Shown one piece after another: positions 35,910 through 51,700 of a stretch of 64,000 nt of DNA. Made by a program: the position numbers and the translations under genes. The stretch is taken from contig JAXRKN010000038.1 in NCBI GenBank assembly GCA_038502055.1, positions 2,294,001-2,358,000 on the forward strand. Direction: 5' to 3'. The stretch is from Tanytarsus gracilentus (lineage: Eukaryota; Arthropoda; Insecta; Diptera; Chironomidae). The notes beneath the pieces were generated by a model. The model made no database searches, had not been told where the DNA came from, and worked only from the letters and a program-made list of their open reading frames with translations. Every line of letters begins with the position of its first letter. Position 1 is the first letter of the stretch.

Positions 35910-38900
35910 TTGGTGCCAAAATTCAAGATTTTTTTTTTCGACGGAAGACAGTTAAATTTACCACTACTTAGCATTATTACTTTTAAGCATGTCCATGGAT
36001 TAAAAAAATTTCACTGAACATCCAAAATGCTTTAACACGCTTTTGTGATAAGAAAATCAATAATTTGACATCGTTTTGATGCTATAACTCTCTCTCTCTA
36101 GACACCCACAATAATTATCAAATTTAATACATTTCTCACATAAAAATAACTGAAAATTCCTATGAAACTTTTTCCTATATAATTCGTAATTTAGATTTAG
36201 AAATTTTTTAAATGTTTAAAACTTTTTAGATAATAACTTATTTTTGGTGTATACAGGAATGCGTTGAACAAATCTCGACCACGCTGAAATTTAAATCTCA
36301 ATTATTGAGATACTTTTTGGTGAATTAAAAGACTTAACAATTTCATGCTGTGAGAGGATTGAGTCAATGCGCTTAATTTATCTATTTTTTTGCTAATTAT
36401 CTGGTTGTAATTTTTATTGTGACACAGTGCGAAAAAAAATAATAAAAATTTTGTCTTTAAAAATTTAAGTAGGTTAGTTAAGAAATTATTTATCAAATTT
36501 CAGTCAAAACAAAAAAATTCGTTCAAACTATTTCTCTAATCTTGATTTTAAAGTGTGAAAGAAGAAATGAAATTGGAGATGATCAATTACTGAATGATGA
36601 CATAAAAATCCACATTCACTCCATTAGATGCTGATATACGCACGAACACCAAGTGTGACTATTCTATCGGGTGTAAGTGAGTAACTTGAGTGGTGTCGAA
36701 CAGAAGCAAATAAAAAAGTGAGTTGGAAAGAAGAAATTTTTTGCTTCTGCCGTTGTCAAAACATTTTTAATGAGATTTTCTTTGGCATCTATTTAAAGAG
36801 AGTCGCGTGGCGAAATTTCGTTACCTTTTGTTATTTAAATGGCGCGAATTGAGATGAAAAATGGATTTTTTGTGAATCATTAGGTATTCCGTTAAACGAC
36901 GGCTTTTTGTGCTTTTTTGAATTCCTTTTTTAGATCGAGCTGTTATGATTAAAATCTCTTTCACTCGGTGTGTGTTGCTGTGGCCATTACAACTGTGTTG
37001 TTATCACTGTACGGTGCTCTAATGAAAAAATCATCTGCCAAATGATCATGTGGAAATCTAATTAGATGTTCAAGCATGATCTTGGAGATTTAAAAATATA
37101 TTTTTGAGGCTAATGCAAAATTCAGTTAAATATTCTTGAGAAAGAAAAATTCTTAAACCCCGTCGAGGCCAATTTGTTGGCTCTTTAAATTCAATTACCA
37201 CAAATTTGAATTCTTTTTAGTGGAAATAAAATTATGATCATCAACATCGCACAAAAGAACTCAATTATCGCGCTTTCATAATTTAATTTACTCGAAATGG
37301 AAAGATTCAAAGTGTGAACTGTAAATTCTTGACAGCATGTGAGAATGAAAATTGAGCGATTTTCAAATTAAGAACAAAATGCTTGCAACTCTTTTGATGC
37401 CAAAATAAGCTCGAATTATCGAAGCAATTAGCATTGTTCAAAACTAAAAAGAATGAAGAGAAAAATAGCAACAAATTAAAGTGTCATTTTTGAAGTAAAT
37501 TACCTAACTTGTAACTTCAATGCGCTCATAAGTACTGAACCCGAAAATTCGTTTCCTATCAACAACTTTCAATGCCGGAATTCATCAAAAAAAATACCCG
37601 TCGATGAATCACATCCGATTGATGAAAGTGATCACACTGACTGAGATCAGCGAAAGCATTTAAAGCTCGCCATCCGTGTGTGACAAATCTTATCATCCAA
37701 TAAGCAAGATTCTCCTTAACGAAAAAATATATTTCTCGACACGCAATTGTGTTTTCGTTTCAACAGTGACAAATAAATATTTGTGGAGGAGAAAGTTATT
37801 TTTCATTCATTAATTCCGCGCACACACAGAAAGTTTGACACTTGCTCACTCAATTTCTAGCTCAACGTTATTAAAATTCTTCGACGCAACGAAATATAAA
37901 AATTATTTTCTTGCGCTTGCATGGATTTTTTGTAACGGGATAAAGATTCCTCGGAGTGGCCTTGTTGAAAATTTTAAAGGAAGCAAAATGAAAAATTTTA
38001 AATAATTTTTTTGAGCTAATTTAAATCATGAAATTCCTAAAAGTGTTACCTCACTAATTTTATGCACAAATGGTGACAACATAAAGCAAATTTATGATGC
38101 AAGATTTGTGTCTCAACAGCACTTGAGGTGAATTTTACATCTTAATTAAAAAATTATGAGTTGACGCGAGCTACGCATGCAAATTTTTCAAGTAAAATAT
38201 TTTCATCATAAATTCTCCGTTGAACATGTTTAAAATCGAGCAATGTCTTAGCATAAGCGAAATGAAAACAAAAGGGAAATGAATCTAACCACGAGGTAAA
38301 TGTTGTGATGTGAAATTTTCTCTAGCAAAAAAAATTAACTTCAATTGAAACTTTTCCTTTTAAGATAATTAACAAGCTCATAGGTTGTGGGAATTTTAGC
38401 GATCATTTCTAATTTTATATTCTTAAAAAGCAATTTTAAAGAGAGTCTTAAAAAAGACCTTCAACTTGAGTGCGACGATGAAGAAGAAAATTAACATAAA
38501 CGGTCATTCGGCTAATTCCATTCCGAGTCCGTATACTTTTATATTAACCAGCCATTAGCCCAATTTCTTCCTCTCACTCAACAAATATATGCTTATGAAC
38601 ATTTTCTATATGGACAATCAATTTGCTGCCAAAGTAGCGAAGAATTGAAAGCGGCACGCTTTTGCCTCAAAAGGTCCTCCAATAAAATTCACATTTTTTC
38701 ACCATTAAATAAGGTTAGCACATATTAAGCATTCAACGGCCGTTCATCACCTGTCCAATAGATATTTGCATGCTGTTACAATAATTAAAACGCACTTAAA
38801 AACCTATTTAATTTTTTTCTCCTCTTTAAATCGTAAACTCATAATATTCCGCTTGAAATGAAAAACCGGTAAATAGCTCCAAAAAAATATGTGCAGTGCA

Positions 38901-39712
38901 AAATGCTAGAAGAGCGAGAATAAAAATGAATTAATTAAATGGAAGCAGCCGCCGAGCTGCTCGACTATTAATTAAGTTTTAGATGCTATCAGTTTAAGCA
39001 CCATTTAATTCAATGATTTTGCAACATTTTCACCCCGAAATAGTTCCCACTTTTAAATTGGCGAATAAAATGCGCATCCTGTTGTGTTGAGTGGTAAGGA
39101 GGTGAGATAACACGACGTCATGATCAATGGAAAGTCTTTCATACGAGTTACTCAAAAAAAATTTTGTGAAGTCTACGTCAAAAGAAAAAAGAAAATTCCA
39201 AAACACCGTTTTTGAAACAAAATTTATATTTTTTTTCGCTGGTAGCGCGCTGAGTCAGAAAAGAAAGCCAACTTCGGATATCTTCGGATTTTCTTATGAA
39301 CATTTCATTTGTGTGTGTGTCAAGTGCAAACGCCAAGAAAAATGTAAAAGAAATTTATTTTTTTCAGTTCTTCGATAAACGTGCACGAGACAAGACGTGG
39401 TTTTTAAAAGCAACGATCGTCCATAGACTGTATCGAGTTTCTATTTTTTTACGGTTCGATCTACTTTTAGTTGAACTGAAAGGATTAACTGGAAATTGAA
39501 AAAAGAAGCTTTGAGCGGAAGAAAAGATTTTTTTATTGTGTTCGACAATAGATTTGTTGATTGGAAGAAAAATATATTAAAAGTGTTGTGAGTTTTCCAA
39601 TCACGAAAAAAATGTGAAATTTTTGGATTAAAAAATTTAAAGATAAAATTTTGGCATTTAATTTTTTTAAGTTAAATAAAATTGAAAAATAAGTAAAAGA
39701 CACACACACAAA
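35910..39712 (+). promoter_or_regulatory. Gene-free region, upstream and 5' UTR of furrowed
   Basis: About 3.8 kb without recognisable genes between Nprl2 and the first coding exon of furrowed. The last few hundred bases should carry the furrowed promoter and leader, but no clear TATA/initiator pair was found. The ORF at 39127-39378 is short and biased and is probably leader or intergenic DNA. Confidence 0.35.
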
Positions 39713-42700
39713 ATGGTGCGAAGGAAACATCTTTTAGAGCTGATAGCAACTTTTGGATTAATTAATGCAATTACCATCACATATGGTGAGTCTCACTCTG
39801 ATGTGTGTTAAAAATGTACTTAACCGTTTTTGGAACTGTATCGAGTCATCATTTAACCCATAAAGAAAAAAGAGAAAAATGAAGTTTCTTTGTATGTCCA
39901 CCCCGAGCTAAAAAGAAGAAGAAAAGTCGTTAATTAAATGTGGGCATAAAAATTCAATAGACATACCGAAAAAAAGAAGAAATAACGAGGGAGAAGTCCA
40001 TAATGCATAATAAAGTAATATCAAAAATTATTGCACGAATATAATTCATACGTTTTCAATGCTCCAACAGGTGCGATCATTTATGTATGTTTTTTTTGAG
40101 TTTTGCTGTTACGGTCAAAGAGTTCTTTTTTAGATGGAATTTTAAATGTGTTTTGTATGCTTACAACCAGTGAAAATGGGGTTCGCTCATTTTAAAGTAG
40201 GTCAACAGTTGGCTTAAACGCGAGAGTGAGATGCGCACGGCTGTTATTTTCTTCGGCCTTCGCCTTTGCGAATGGAATTAATAAAAAGTCATAAAATTCA
40301 TTCTCGAATTCCTTTCGCCATCTGCTTTTTTTTGTGTGAGGACATCAAAAGTTGCGAGCTTTGAAAAGGTCGAATTCAGATGAGAAAAAAAATTGGGCAG
40401 TGAAAGAATTTATATTCCATAAATTTAAAGTTTTAATGCCTCTCACATCTTTTTTTTTCGTTTCTCCATATTTACAATTCAAGATTCAATTTGCATAAAT
40501 TTTGTCTCTTTATTTTCTAAAGAGAAAATTTTGTCGCCATGTAGGAATTTCTCGCGATACACCCAAAAAAAATATTTTATTAATATTTTAAAGAATTTCA
40601 AATCAATCACTGGATTAAGTGAATTTAGCGCTCAGAGAATTTTCAATATTGTGTGTCAATGGAAGAAGAAAATGTTACTCAATCGATCACTTCCACAAAG
40701 TGATTGCGGAAATTTTTCATTCAACTTGCTTGCACACTTTTATGCGCGAACAGGTTAAGAAATGCCACTTTTTATCTTTTGTTATGATACGAGAATGCAG
40801 ACTGCCATGAATAGGAAATTTCTTCCATCTTCTTGCGGTTTGTTCTTGCTATTTTCTATAAGTGGGTCGCATTATCAACAAAACTCGATTGAATTTTATT
40901 ACAAGACTTCTAGTTTTATAATGAAAGACTTTTTATAAGAAATTCATTTCATTGAACTTTAAAAATATTTATTTCAAATTAAAAATAAAAATAATCTCTC
41001 AATTATTTTCCAAATCTCCACCTCAAGATTATTTTTCATTGAATTTTTTCTTCGCTAAAAATTCCTCAAATTCTTCACGATTTTCTTCCATCCAACATTG
41101 TTCTTTCGCTAGCTCCAATCACACATTAGAAATCAAAGTGTCGGCATCTTCGTGATTCAATTTAACGGCAATATATGTAACTAATGGCTATGAATTCACT
41201 AAAAAATCGTTTAATTGGCATTTTGTATGTATGAGAAGTTCAACAAAATTCGCGGAACAACTTGAAAGAAATTTTTCTCGAAATTCATCCAAAATAAAAA
41301 AAGACAAATTAAATTTTTGCGTGCTTAAATTCCATGATGATTGCAAAATAATCATCGAAATGCTCCACATTTTCTTATATATTTTTTGCTTTCAATTGCT
41401 CGAAGCTAATTTTAAGAATTTCACTCGCATTAAGCGTTTTTAAGCCAATTCTGATTTAAATTCACTCGTTAGACATGAAAATTGCACTTTGCATATTAAA
41501 TTTTACTTTCACTCACAATTGCAATGCGCACAAGTCGCAAGATTAACTTCTATTTTTGCCAATATATGTGTCAAAAGTATGACAAATCGATTAGCACGCG
41601 AATGAGAGCGAACTTTATTTCGTGTATATGCTACTCATTTATTTTTTTGCTTCCTCTAGGCACGACAGTAATGAAACACAATGTTTTACAAGGTGTAAAT
41701 TATGATGAAATTATTATTCATCCTTTAAAATACACGCGCGTGTGTGTATCAGTTAATAATTCCAGGTAGTTGCTAATCTGGATGGAAATAAGATGTATAT
41801 GGAGTATAAACTTGATTTCAAGTGTTACAGTTAGACAGCCGCATGCATGGATAAAAAAGAGGCAACTTTTCTTCAAGATCAACAAACGTTTGTTTTGTTT
41901 TTTAATTGGAACGTTGTCGTTGTATCGATGAATTGTGAAATGTGGCGAGAGAGATAGAAAAGAAATCCACAAGTTTGCTAATTATACTTCCCGAATCGAG
42001 AGAGAAAAAAATGTAATTGAAAAGCGAACACGGTCTGGTGAAGACTTTAGACACAGCATTTTGGTGCTTTTTAGATCGATACCGAATTGAGATATTTTTT
42101 TAACAAAAGACTTGAGCACTTGACTTGAAGCTGATCGAATCACATTTCACGCACGTTTTTATTGTGATGATTCTCTTACGCGAGAGGGCTTAAGAAGTTT
42201 TTGAGAAATATGGAATTTCTATTCATGCATTAAAGTTTCTTCGATTGATATTTTTCTTAGTGACCGTTAAAGAGCGAAGAAAGATTTTATCGAAAGTAAT
42301 AATTAGACGCAACAAGATGATGATGATGATTCGGTTCCCTCTTAACGTCAAGTGATCTCCGGAGGGGAAAATTTTCACTTGATTTAATTTTTCAAGACAC
42401 TTGCAACAATTAAAGTGAAGTGAAGAAAAAGTTATGACAAAAGCTTCAGAAGTCGTAACGATCGTTACCCAATAGACGGTTCACTTCCCTCTTCATCACT
42501 CTGATTGCTATTCATTTTCATCTTGCGGTTGATTATTGTGAAGACAATTCGTGTCAGCGATTTGACAATTGGATGCAAAAGTCTTTTGTTCACTCACGAA
42601 GTTTATTTTACGTAAATAATCTAATTAAAATTCACATACAAAATTGTTACGGGCGACATTTTTGGAAAATTGTGCAATGTCTCTTCGTTAAAAGTCAATA

Positions 42701-45700
42701 TGGCAATTTTAATTTTTCTTTCTATTGACACGAGTGCACACCTTCGAAATACAAATTAAGAAGAAAAAAATTTCCCTCACATCTTCCGTGGCTTGCATAA
42801 TTTTCCTTTGTTTCTCACAAGCAGTGAAGACCTATGGGTTCAAATGCACTCTTCCGTCTCGTCTTCACTTTCATGTGAAATGTCATGTGGCATCCACTCA
42901 ATTAGGTTAGCAGTAGAAATTCAAGAAAGTTCAATGAGCAGCATGTAATTTTTTCCACCAACATATTATTTTGATAATGTGCAGTGAAAGTCGTGTTGAT
43001 AAATTTTCTGTGATTTGTTGAAAATGCAATTTCTTCAAATTAACTAATCAATTTTTTTTCTCCCGCGAGTGATTGATTGGCTTTTTATTTAGACACCGTA
43101 AAAGTAAATTTTTTTATCGAGCCAATATGTGAAATATGATAAAAAGAAAAAATTGTGTAATATAATTTTAAATTTGGCATGAGCATTATGCGAGCGAAAA
43201 CAATGAATTTGTTTTTTATGGAGCTTTAAATTATTTAATAAAAAATTGCAACTTTATGAGAAATTTTCTGAATAAAATTTTATAAAATTCATTTAATTTT
43301 AAATTATTTCTTGATCAAGTTAAAACAAGGTTTTTCGCCCGCAAGGAAATACTTTCTACCAATTATGTTTATTAAATCGACCACTTGTATATGAAATGAC
43401 CCATCATCATCATCATCTAATTTGTTAAACCACTCAATTTTCCTTTTATTTTAAGCATGGAAGTTGAGAAATGTTAATTATGTTCATTTTCAACAGAACT
43501 GCTTCGATTCAAAGCAAATAGTTTAAAAGATCATCAAGTCATGTCCAAATGGTCTATTGTCTCGACATATGTGGAAGTGAGGTGCGAAGCATAAACAAAG
43601 GAGAGAAGAAGTTGCGTGACTCTTTCCTCAAATAAATACATCGTGTCATTTTACATTCACGCGCTACAAATGAAATAAAATCTTCTCATTCATGTTCGAC
43701 GCAATAAAGAGCGAAAAAAAATCCGACAAATTGCAAGATCAACCCGAGACGTGTGTTAACATCGCGTCAAGACATTTCTCGATTTAAATAAATTCTTGCT
43801 GCGAGTAAAAAAATATTTAGTGCGTTTAATGTGAATTTGCTCCAAATTTCGGCTGAAATAATTTTGTGTGAAGCAGACCCGAAAAAATTGACGCTTGCCA
43901 AGTCGGAATTGATTGCAGTGCTGAGAAATGGCACACCAATGATAATTTTCTTTCTATTTGTTCTGTAAAATCGATATAAAATGAGCGACTGTGATCTCAT
44001 TTTAAAATTGTGCAGCTCAAGAAAGAGAAATTAATGACGCGGCGGTGGCTGACGATGTGAAGCGAAGAATTCTTTTTATTATGATTCTGGTAGTCGAAAG
44101 AAAAATCATTAATAATCTAATTTAACTGCATGTGAATGCACTGATGGTATTATAATAATAATCTTGATGATGTAAGTGGGTGGCATTTCTTCTTTTTGAT
44201 GAAATTGATTCCTTTGCTTTTAAAACGTGAAATGTTAATCAATCAAGATCTACTCGAAAATGACCACAATTAATCATGCAGCATTTGTCGAATGTGTACT
44301 CGCGAAAAAATGCCAAAAAAGATAAAAATAAATTGTTAATTAAGGTTGAGATTATCATTTTTACCTGCATCATTTATTCGCTCATATATGTGAGGCTTGT
44401 AATCATCATTTATCAAGTTTAAGTAACTGAAAAAAAAAATTCGACAACATTTCTCGGAAGAGTGTTAATGAAATGATTTTTTCTTTCTCTTTTCGAGTCT
44501 GTGTGTTGGTATGAAGATCAAGGAAAATATTAAAAAACGAAATAAACTCATTTCGATAACTGTAGTTGGGCTTACTTGAATTGCTGCAACTAATTAATCA
44601 AAGTAGAGTTTTAATGTAAAGAATTTAGATTTGTTTGTAAACTTGATTGATAATTTTGGGAGATTAAAATGCTAAAGATAAATTTATTAAAAGCTTTATT
44701 TACTAAAATATATTTTTTTGAAAAAACTTCATTAAAAAATAATTAAAGAAAATTAAATATGTTGAAAAATTCCCGTAAAGCCCTATTTTTTTCAACATAC
44801 CCCATATATTACTTAATTGAAAAACCTGTTAATTAGATCATCTTAAATGGAACAGTTCTTCTTCACCTGTTTAAAGAGATGAAAAAAACTTAAAATATCT
44901 TCAACGAGTGATGATTTCTCAATCAATCAAACACATATCTCCGATGTGTGCTTAGAACCACCTGGCAAGCGTAATTGAGCTGTAAAATTACCCAATAATG
45001 CATCCATTGCGAAAGAGCGTTGCTATTAATTGTTGGCTTAATTGCTACTCTAAAAGAGAGCCGGAAGATTAGAATCTTTCATGTGTTAAGCATGGCGCGA
45101 GAAATACTCTCGTGTGTGTGTAAAGTATTGAATAACAGTTTCGAAAAATAACTGATTTGATAGTAAAAACTACATTCTGCACACATGGTCCGTTCTTTAC
45201 TGTAAAAATTAATTTCGAGATTTTCGTTTCCAATGCCAAATTCCAAGATTTTTATCGTTTCTAAATGAATTCAAATAAAGCATTTAGTCACACACATTTA
45301 GCTTTATTACTATTCATCAATTTTAGCGGAAAATCGAAAGTTTTCCAATCGGATTTTAATTTGATTTACACATAGCTACAATTGTAATCGCAATAAAATT
45401 AAAGTGTATTGAATTCGTTCGGCAATGTTAGTCACAGTTCCATTTTTATTTATTTTTTGCGGCTAGAAATTCCTTTAATTAGTGTCCCAATTAGTTAAAT
45501 ATTAAGAAAAATGACTTAACACAGCTCGAAAGTTATGCGCATAAAATATTTTGAGGAATTTTGTTGATTAATGTGCTCTAGATGTAGTTGGATATTATTC
45601 AATTTAAGTCACACATTAAATTATTAGTATTCATTTTCATTTTAATGGGTTTAAATTTGTAATATGAAAGAAACTTAAGGTTACATATGTCAACTTTAGG

Positions 45701-48700
45701 TTCATTTAAAATTTAAGAGCAAATTCCCTAATTATTAATTTTATAAAATTATTCAATCAACTTCCCTTGAATAATTCAATAACTGTTAAAGTACTTCAAC
45801 CACGATGTGAAAAATTCTAACCATTGAACTTTAAATCTTTTTTAGCTAATTTTGCGCAAAAAATTAATTAATACTTTCTTTTCCATGATTAATTGCCATT
45901 CTCTCACTAAAACTTCATCTTGTTCCATGAAAAGGTTAATTCATCTCCGCAATTTTGCTTCGCTCAAGATAATGAAGTGAAGAATTTAAATTTTTTCTTT
46001 CTTTTTTTTTCGAGGTGGAAAGAAATTGTTGAAATGAGATTGTCAGCATGACAATTATTGGGCGTTCTTGTGCTATTTTCACAGCAGTCATAGTAATTTC
46101 GCACTTCTATTAGTTTTTACACGAGAACGACAACGCATGTCGATTAGTTATGAAATGTGTATGCCGATGATAAATTGATGAAAGTTCTTTCACTGTCTCA
46201 CATCGAATTGCCGCACGTATGAGGTGAAATTAATTTAGCGGTTTTTTGAATTAACCACACTCAAAAGTTCAGGGAGAAGACATTTAAAAATAATGCTGGT
46301 TCAATCATTTCAAGCAACACAAAAGATCACTGATCATCTACGGCGGCAGCATGGATTGTAAGAGCATAAAAGCGAGTAACCAATTAGATGAGAATTCATT
46401 TGGTCTATACACGCGAAGTTTGGGAGTTTTTTCAAATAGATTTGAATAGACAGATTTATAAATTTATTATAAAGAAATGAAATTAACCTACTTTGACTTG
46501 CAACTCGAATATATTTTTTTTTAAAATAATAATTATTTCCATCCCTTGGTTTTAAATCTACCAAGAAGAATTTTTGCATTTTTGATGCCCATAAGCAAAC
46601 GGTGTGGGAATGAATCGATTAAGATGATCTTCAACAGATAATTTTTGCATCATAAATCAATTTTGATCGCAACATCATCACCCACAGTTTTAAGCTCTTT
46701 CTCGTTGAACGTGTCGAATTCTGAGAGAACATCTTCAAAATTATGAACAAGAAGATGAAAAGGTGGAAATCAATAAAGATTGAGGAAAATTGAATTGGTT
46801 GTATGCGGGCCATTGAACCTGCATTTCACTTAATGAGCTTCTCATCGCTCATTGTTCAGATCATAATTAATGATTAATTTTTTTTTTCTCTATCTCAACC
46901 GCAGCATTTCATCGTAAGCGAAACATCTTTTCGGGTGAATTTCTACGTTGAACAAATAAATGTTAACTCGATTAGTTCCACTCACTCATTTAACCTGCAA
47001 TCACTTAATTAATCTCATTTTAATTTCTTTCTTTCTATTTTCAGCACAAAAATGTAATTTTCCGGGTTCGCCGGCTCACTCGACAGTCACATTCTCAGAT
47101 GATACTTTAGACAATGGTGCAGTGGCATCGTACGCCTGTGAAAGAGGCTTCGAACTGCTGGGTCCCTCACGAAGAGTTTGCGATAAGGGAATTTGGACAC
47201 CTGAGGGAATTCCATTTTGTGGTGAGTACTTAACCTCAAAAATATTCTATTCAAAATCAAAAATAGTAGCACGAAAAGAATGTCGATCGATCGATCATGA
47301 AATCTATTATCTTCTCTCACGCAATCTCGTCGAGCACGCGGATCGTCATCGATTGAACAACAGATGTGTGCTTAGCTAAATGTGGCACAAGATGCGCAAA
47401 CCACCGTGCAATAAACCTCCACAATGGACGAAAAAGACAATGGAGCTGAAAGTTTATTATTCAAGAATTCTTTTTCGCTTTCGGTTTCATTATCAAAAAA
47501 CAAATCTCTCTCTCTCTCTCCCTGTAATAATAATTTAAATTCACACATGCCATGGAGCAGCATTTTTGAATTGTCAGTGCTACAACGTGCTTGTGTATAT
47601 TGAAAGAAAATAAACATTTTTTTTGCGCGCTATTCAACGAAGATCTCGCACCGCTTGAGGTTCCATGAGAATAATTTTTTATCCACAACACAAAAGCGCC
47701 AGAGAGTCGTGACTTATTGAATCGAAAGTTGAGATTCTCTTTCTCTACTCGCTCGCAAAGTGAAATTTCCATTTCTTTTGTGGTATTTTTCTTCGACTTT
47801 GTTATTTCAAGACCCGAGCGAAGGTTGCGTTTTGACTTCTGGATATGAATGAATATATTTTTTTAAAAAATACGTTAATTTCTCACTGGGAAATTGACAT
47901 CATAGTTTAAGATTAAGGTTGACACTACAATAACTTGGGATGGGCTGACTCAATCAAAGAATACAAAAATGCATCTTTATTGCATCGTAAAAATTCCCTA
48001 CAGATTAAAATGTCTCATCAACTTACATAGTGACCTTTTTCCTCGCTTAATTTTTAAAAAAGGTTTTTGTGGCCTTCGATGACTTGACATTCCCTCAATG
48101 GATATTTTTTTCGGGTGGTAAAATGTCAAGCATTTCAATAATCGATTTTTAATTAAAAATGACTGACAACGACGTCAAAAAATTTCAGCAGTTCCATTGT
48201 AGTGCGATAATGAAAGCAATTAAATGTCCATTCAGGGCCTTCGATGAAAAGTTATTGTCTAAATTGAATAACAATTAAGAATTTAATTATAAATCATTTA
48301 AAATTTTTTAAGTCGATTTCACATTTAAAAGGACAAACCTGTCATGGTTTTAATGCACCGCATTCCAATGGTTTTATTTTAACCTCTCAATTATGCCTCA
48401 AGCCATAAATCCTCTTTTAAAAAAAGACATAAAAGGAAGAATGACATCAGCAACTTTCGTATATATTTTACATGACCGTTTCCCATGTCACAAACAAATA
48501 ATTTACTTGTATAAAAGGTATCGAAGATTAAAGAGGAATTTTGTAGAACATGACACAATTACAATGAGGATGTTAAACATCAACGAGTGAGAGGTAAAAA
48601 GACGGACAAGTGAAATGTTGCAACCTTGACACACAATTGCATCTCATATGATCGACAGTTCGACACTTTATGGTCGAATAATTTATTTGATTTTCTAAAC

Positions 48701-51700
48701 TTCAATTTTAATTTTTATTAAATTAAAAATTATTTTAAGTTTCCACCTCTTGGATATGATGATGCACCATGTCATAAAAACTGAAAAGATTTCTCTGAGG
48801 TGTGAAAGAGAGATTTACGATCGCACATTAACTTGTGCAGTAATATTCTAATTAAAAGTCAAGCTGATTTATTTACGATCGTCACTTTACAATTAAAAAA
48901 ATTATCATAAGCGTCTCGAAATATTTTGATTGCGTGGCACCTCCGAAATTGTGTCCCATTGAGATATATAAAAAATTATTGTGATAATAAATTATTCAAA
49001 CATGAAATGCGCGAGAGAGAAAAGCTGATCATGGAAATGCCGTTAGAAATGCTGCGATAGTGTTGTTGTTTAATCGAAACCAGAGCTTTGGTTAGTAATG
49101 GATGTGAACTAATTTTTGGTGCTGGCTTCGAGCAGGTTTATGCTTTCAACCGCTCGTGTCTCATTCATTAGAACATTTTGGATATTCGATAGTTTTTTAA
49201 CAGATAACATCGAGTCCATGGTATGGGAGTCTAATTAGTAACTTACAAAAGGGTTATGTAACATTAATTTATTTAGAATTTCTAACAATGCTCTCACACC
49301 ATATTCGGCATTCCGATGATCGAAGATTAAATTTCCATAAGAGAATTTATGGTCCCCCGAGATATGGTAAAATAATCTCACTGTTTATTGAAATCCACCA
49401 GAAAATAGCTGTGCGAAAGAAATGTGAGAATTCGAGATGTAACGGGAACTCGATATTAAGATTGTCAATATGATTTTGTCTTCACTCTCGAAAGGAGATT
49501 TTTTTTGATAAACTCATAAAAGAAAGTTTTTATCGTCACTCGAGGATCGAGTGGTAAACCGAAAATTTCACCTCAAATGTTTGTCTAAAGTGCATCGTGA
49601 TGAAGTTTTCTTAAAATCATCGCAATGATTTATTATTTTTAATTATTGCCGTATATGTTTCACTATTTTTTGGACCTCCTCGATTTCATTCGCTATGCAC
49701 CACTCGCTGGACGATGATGATGATGATGACGACAAGATTCGTTAATGAAACGTGAAATGCTCCCTAAGAAGAATTTTAATATGTCGCTGTTAATTGTGTG
49801 TGCAGGAGGAGGAGAAAACCGCCATATACACGGCAGTGAAGCGGGGAAAAAGAGAGTGAGCGTGCGAGAGTAGTGGATAAATTGGGTCAGCAGCGGCGTA
49901 ATGAGAAACCTGAAGTCTGGAATGTGTGTATTGGACGTTAATGAGTTTTTGTTGTTTAAACAGCATTAAAAAACAAATTAATTTAAATTCTTCGTTGTTC
50001 TTTTGCGGTTATCTCTTTTTTTTCGAGAGGGTTTTCAATGGAGGTGGCAATAAAATCTGAGAAGTAATTTCGACAATAAAGAAGGGTTTTTATATTTTTT
50101 AAGATCTTTTATTGTAATTATGATGATAAGATTATTTTAACGTGTTATTGAACCTTTAAATTCATAACCTAAATTGCAGATGAGAAAAAAATAATAACGG
50201 AAATTTTAATTATTTGTAGTTAATGAATTTTTTATTAAAATCCCTAAAAAATTTTAAAATAGTGTCAACTTAATATACATATCGTATTTAAGGATCATTA
50301 ACTCTAACCTGCTGTCATTTAATTTCAAAAATTTGTCGATCATTAAAATTGCATTTCAACTTCATTTACCAAATTACACACAAAAATATTAGCAAACAAA
50401 TCATTGACAATTTGACACTGCTGCGAAAAAGAAAGCGAAATTTTTTCCGCTGTCAACATTTATTTTTTTGATGGAGACAAGACGCGCCTAGACTTCGCAA
50501 CTTATCTCTCTTTTGTGTGCAAACATTGCATGGCGTCCGTGTAATAATTTTTTTAATGAAATGCAAGGAAAACTTTTCATGTCTCACCATCACCATACAA
50601 TGCAAGATCATCCATAAACATAATTTCACTCTCTCTTCGCAAAAGATGATGGCATTTCTTGTTGTATGAGGGAAGCAAAAAAAATTTCTTTACGCAAACA
50701 AATTCATGACAACAATGCGAGAGTTGAGTAAAAAAGTAAGTTAATTAAATGTTTAAAGGCACTCGGGTGCGCGCGCAAAAGAATCGTAAATGATTCTTTT
50801 TGTTATAAGCTCGACATCTCACTCTCTTCAGCTCCCTCCATTCACTCTCGTTTGTGCGCATAATTTGTGTGTGAATTAGGAAACTGAATGGCAATTTAGC
50901 TTTCATGTACACAGCACATCAACAATAGGATCTGAATAGAAAATTGCTAAAAGCAAAAACATAAATTCCCACAACAATGTTAGCGAGGAGAGTAAGAGTT
51001 ATGACTGTCAACAATTTTAGCTTTTTTGTTGCAAATAAATTGCATATTGGAATGCGAAAAAATGTGCAGATACTTTTTTGTGTCAATAGTCACCGCGAGT
51101 GGTTTTTAGGCTATTAACGCAATTGATTTTTTTGTGCAGAAAAAAAACTGTTGTTGACATACTGCACTCGGCTCGCATTTCAATTCAACCTATGAAAGGC
51201 GTGTTGTGCGAAGAATAATCAAGTGGATGCGAGGTTGTAGGCTGTGGAATGTGCAATGTGCCTCAAAACGCGAAAAGAATTCAAAATAAAAAGGTGGAGA
51301 GGAAAAAAACTTTCACATTTTTAATAATAATATTTTTGGTGATGACTCCATATGAGCAGCCACATAAAATAGACTGGCTGGCTGCCATGGAATGAAATGG
51401 CAACGAGCCGTTCAATTGTCTGACATAGTGAGCCACTTTTGACGATGAAACTACTTCTCAATGGAACAAGCATAACAACTTGCTGTTGCCGTTTTCTTTG
51501 CTCTTTTTTCTATTTTCTTCTGTTGCTTTTCTTGCGCTATGATGCTGTTTTATTAAATGTTATAGAAATTGAAGTAATTTTTTATAAAATTCAACGAGTT
51601 TTTTAAAATTTTATAAGTTTAATATTTTTTTTGGATTTAAAATTTTAAAGCTGAATTTTAAAAAAATTTCTCTATTTTTAAATTAAAAAGCTAAAAAATT

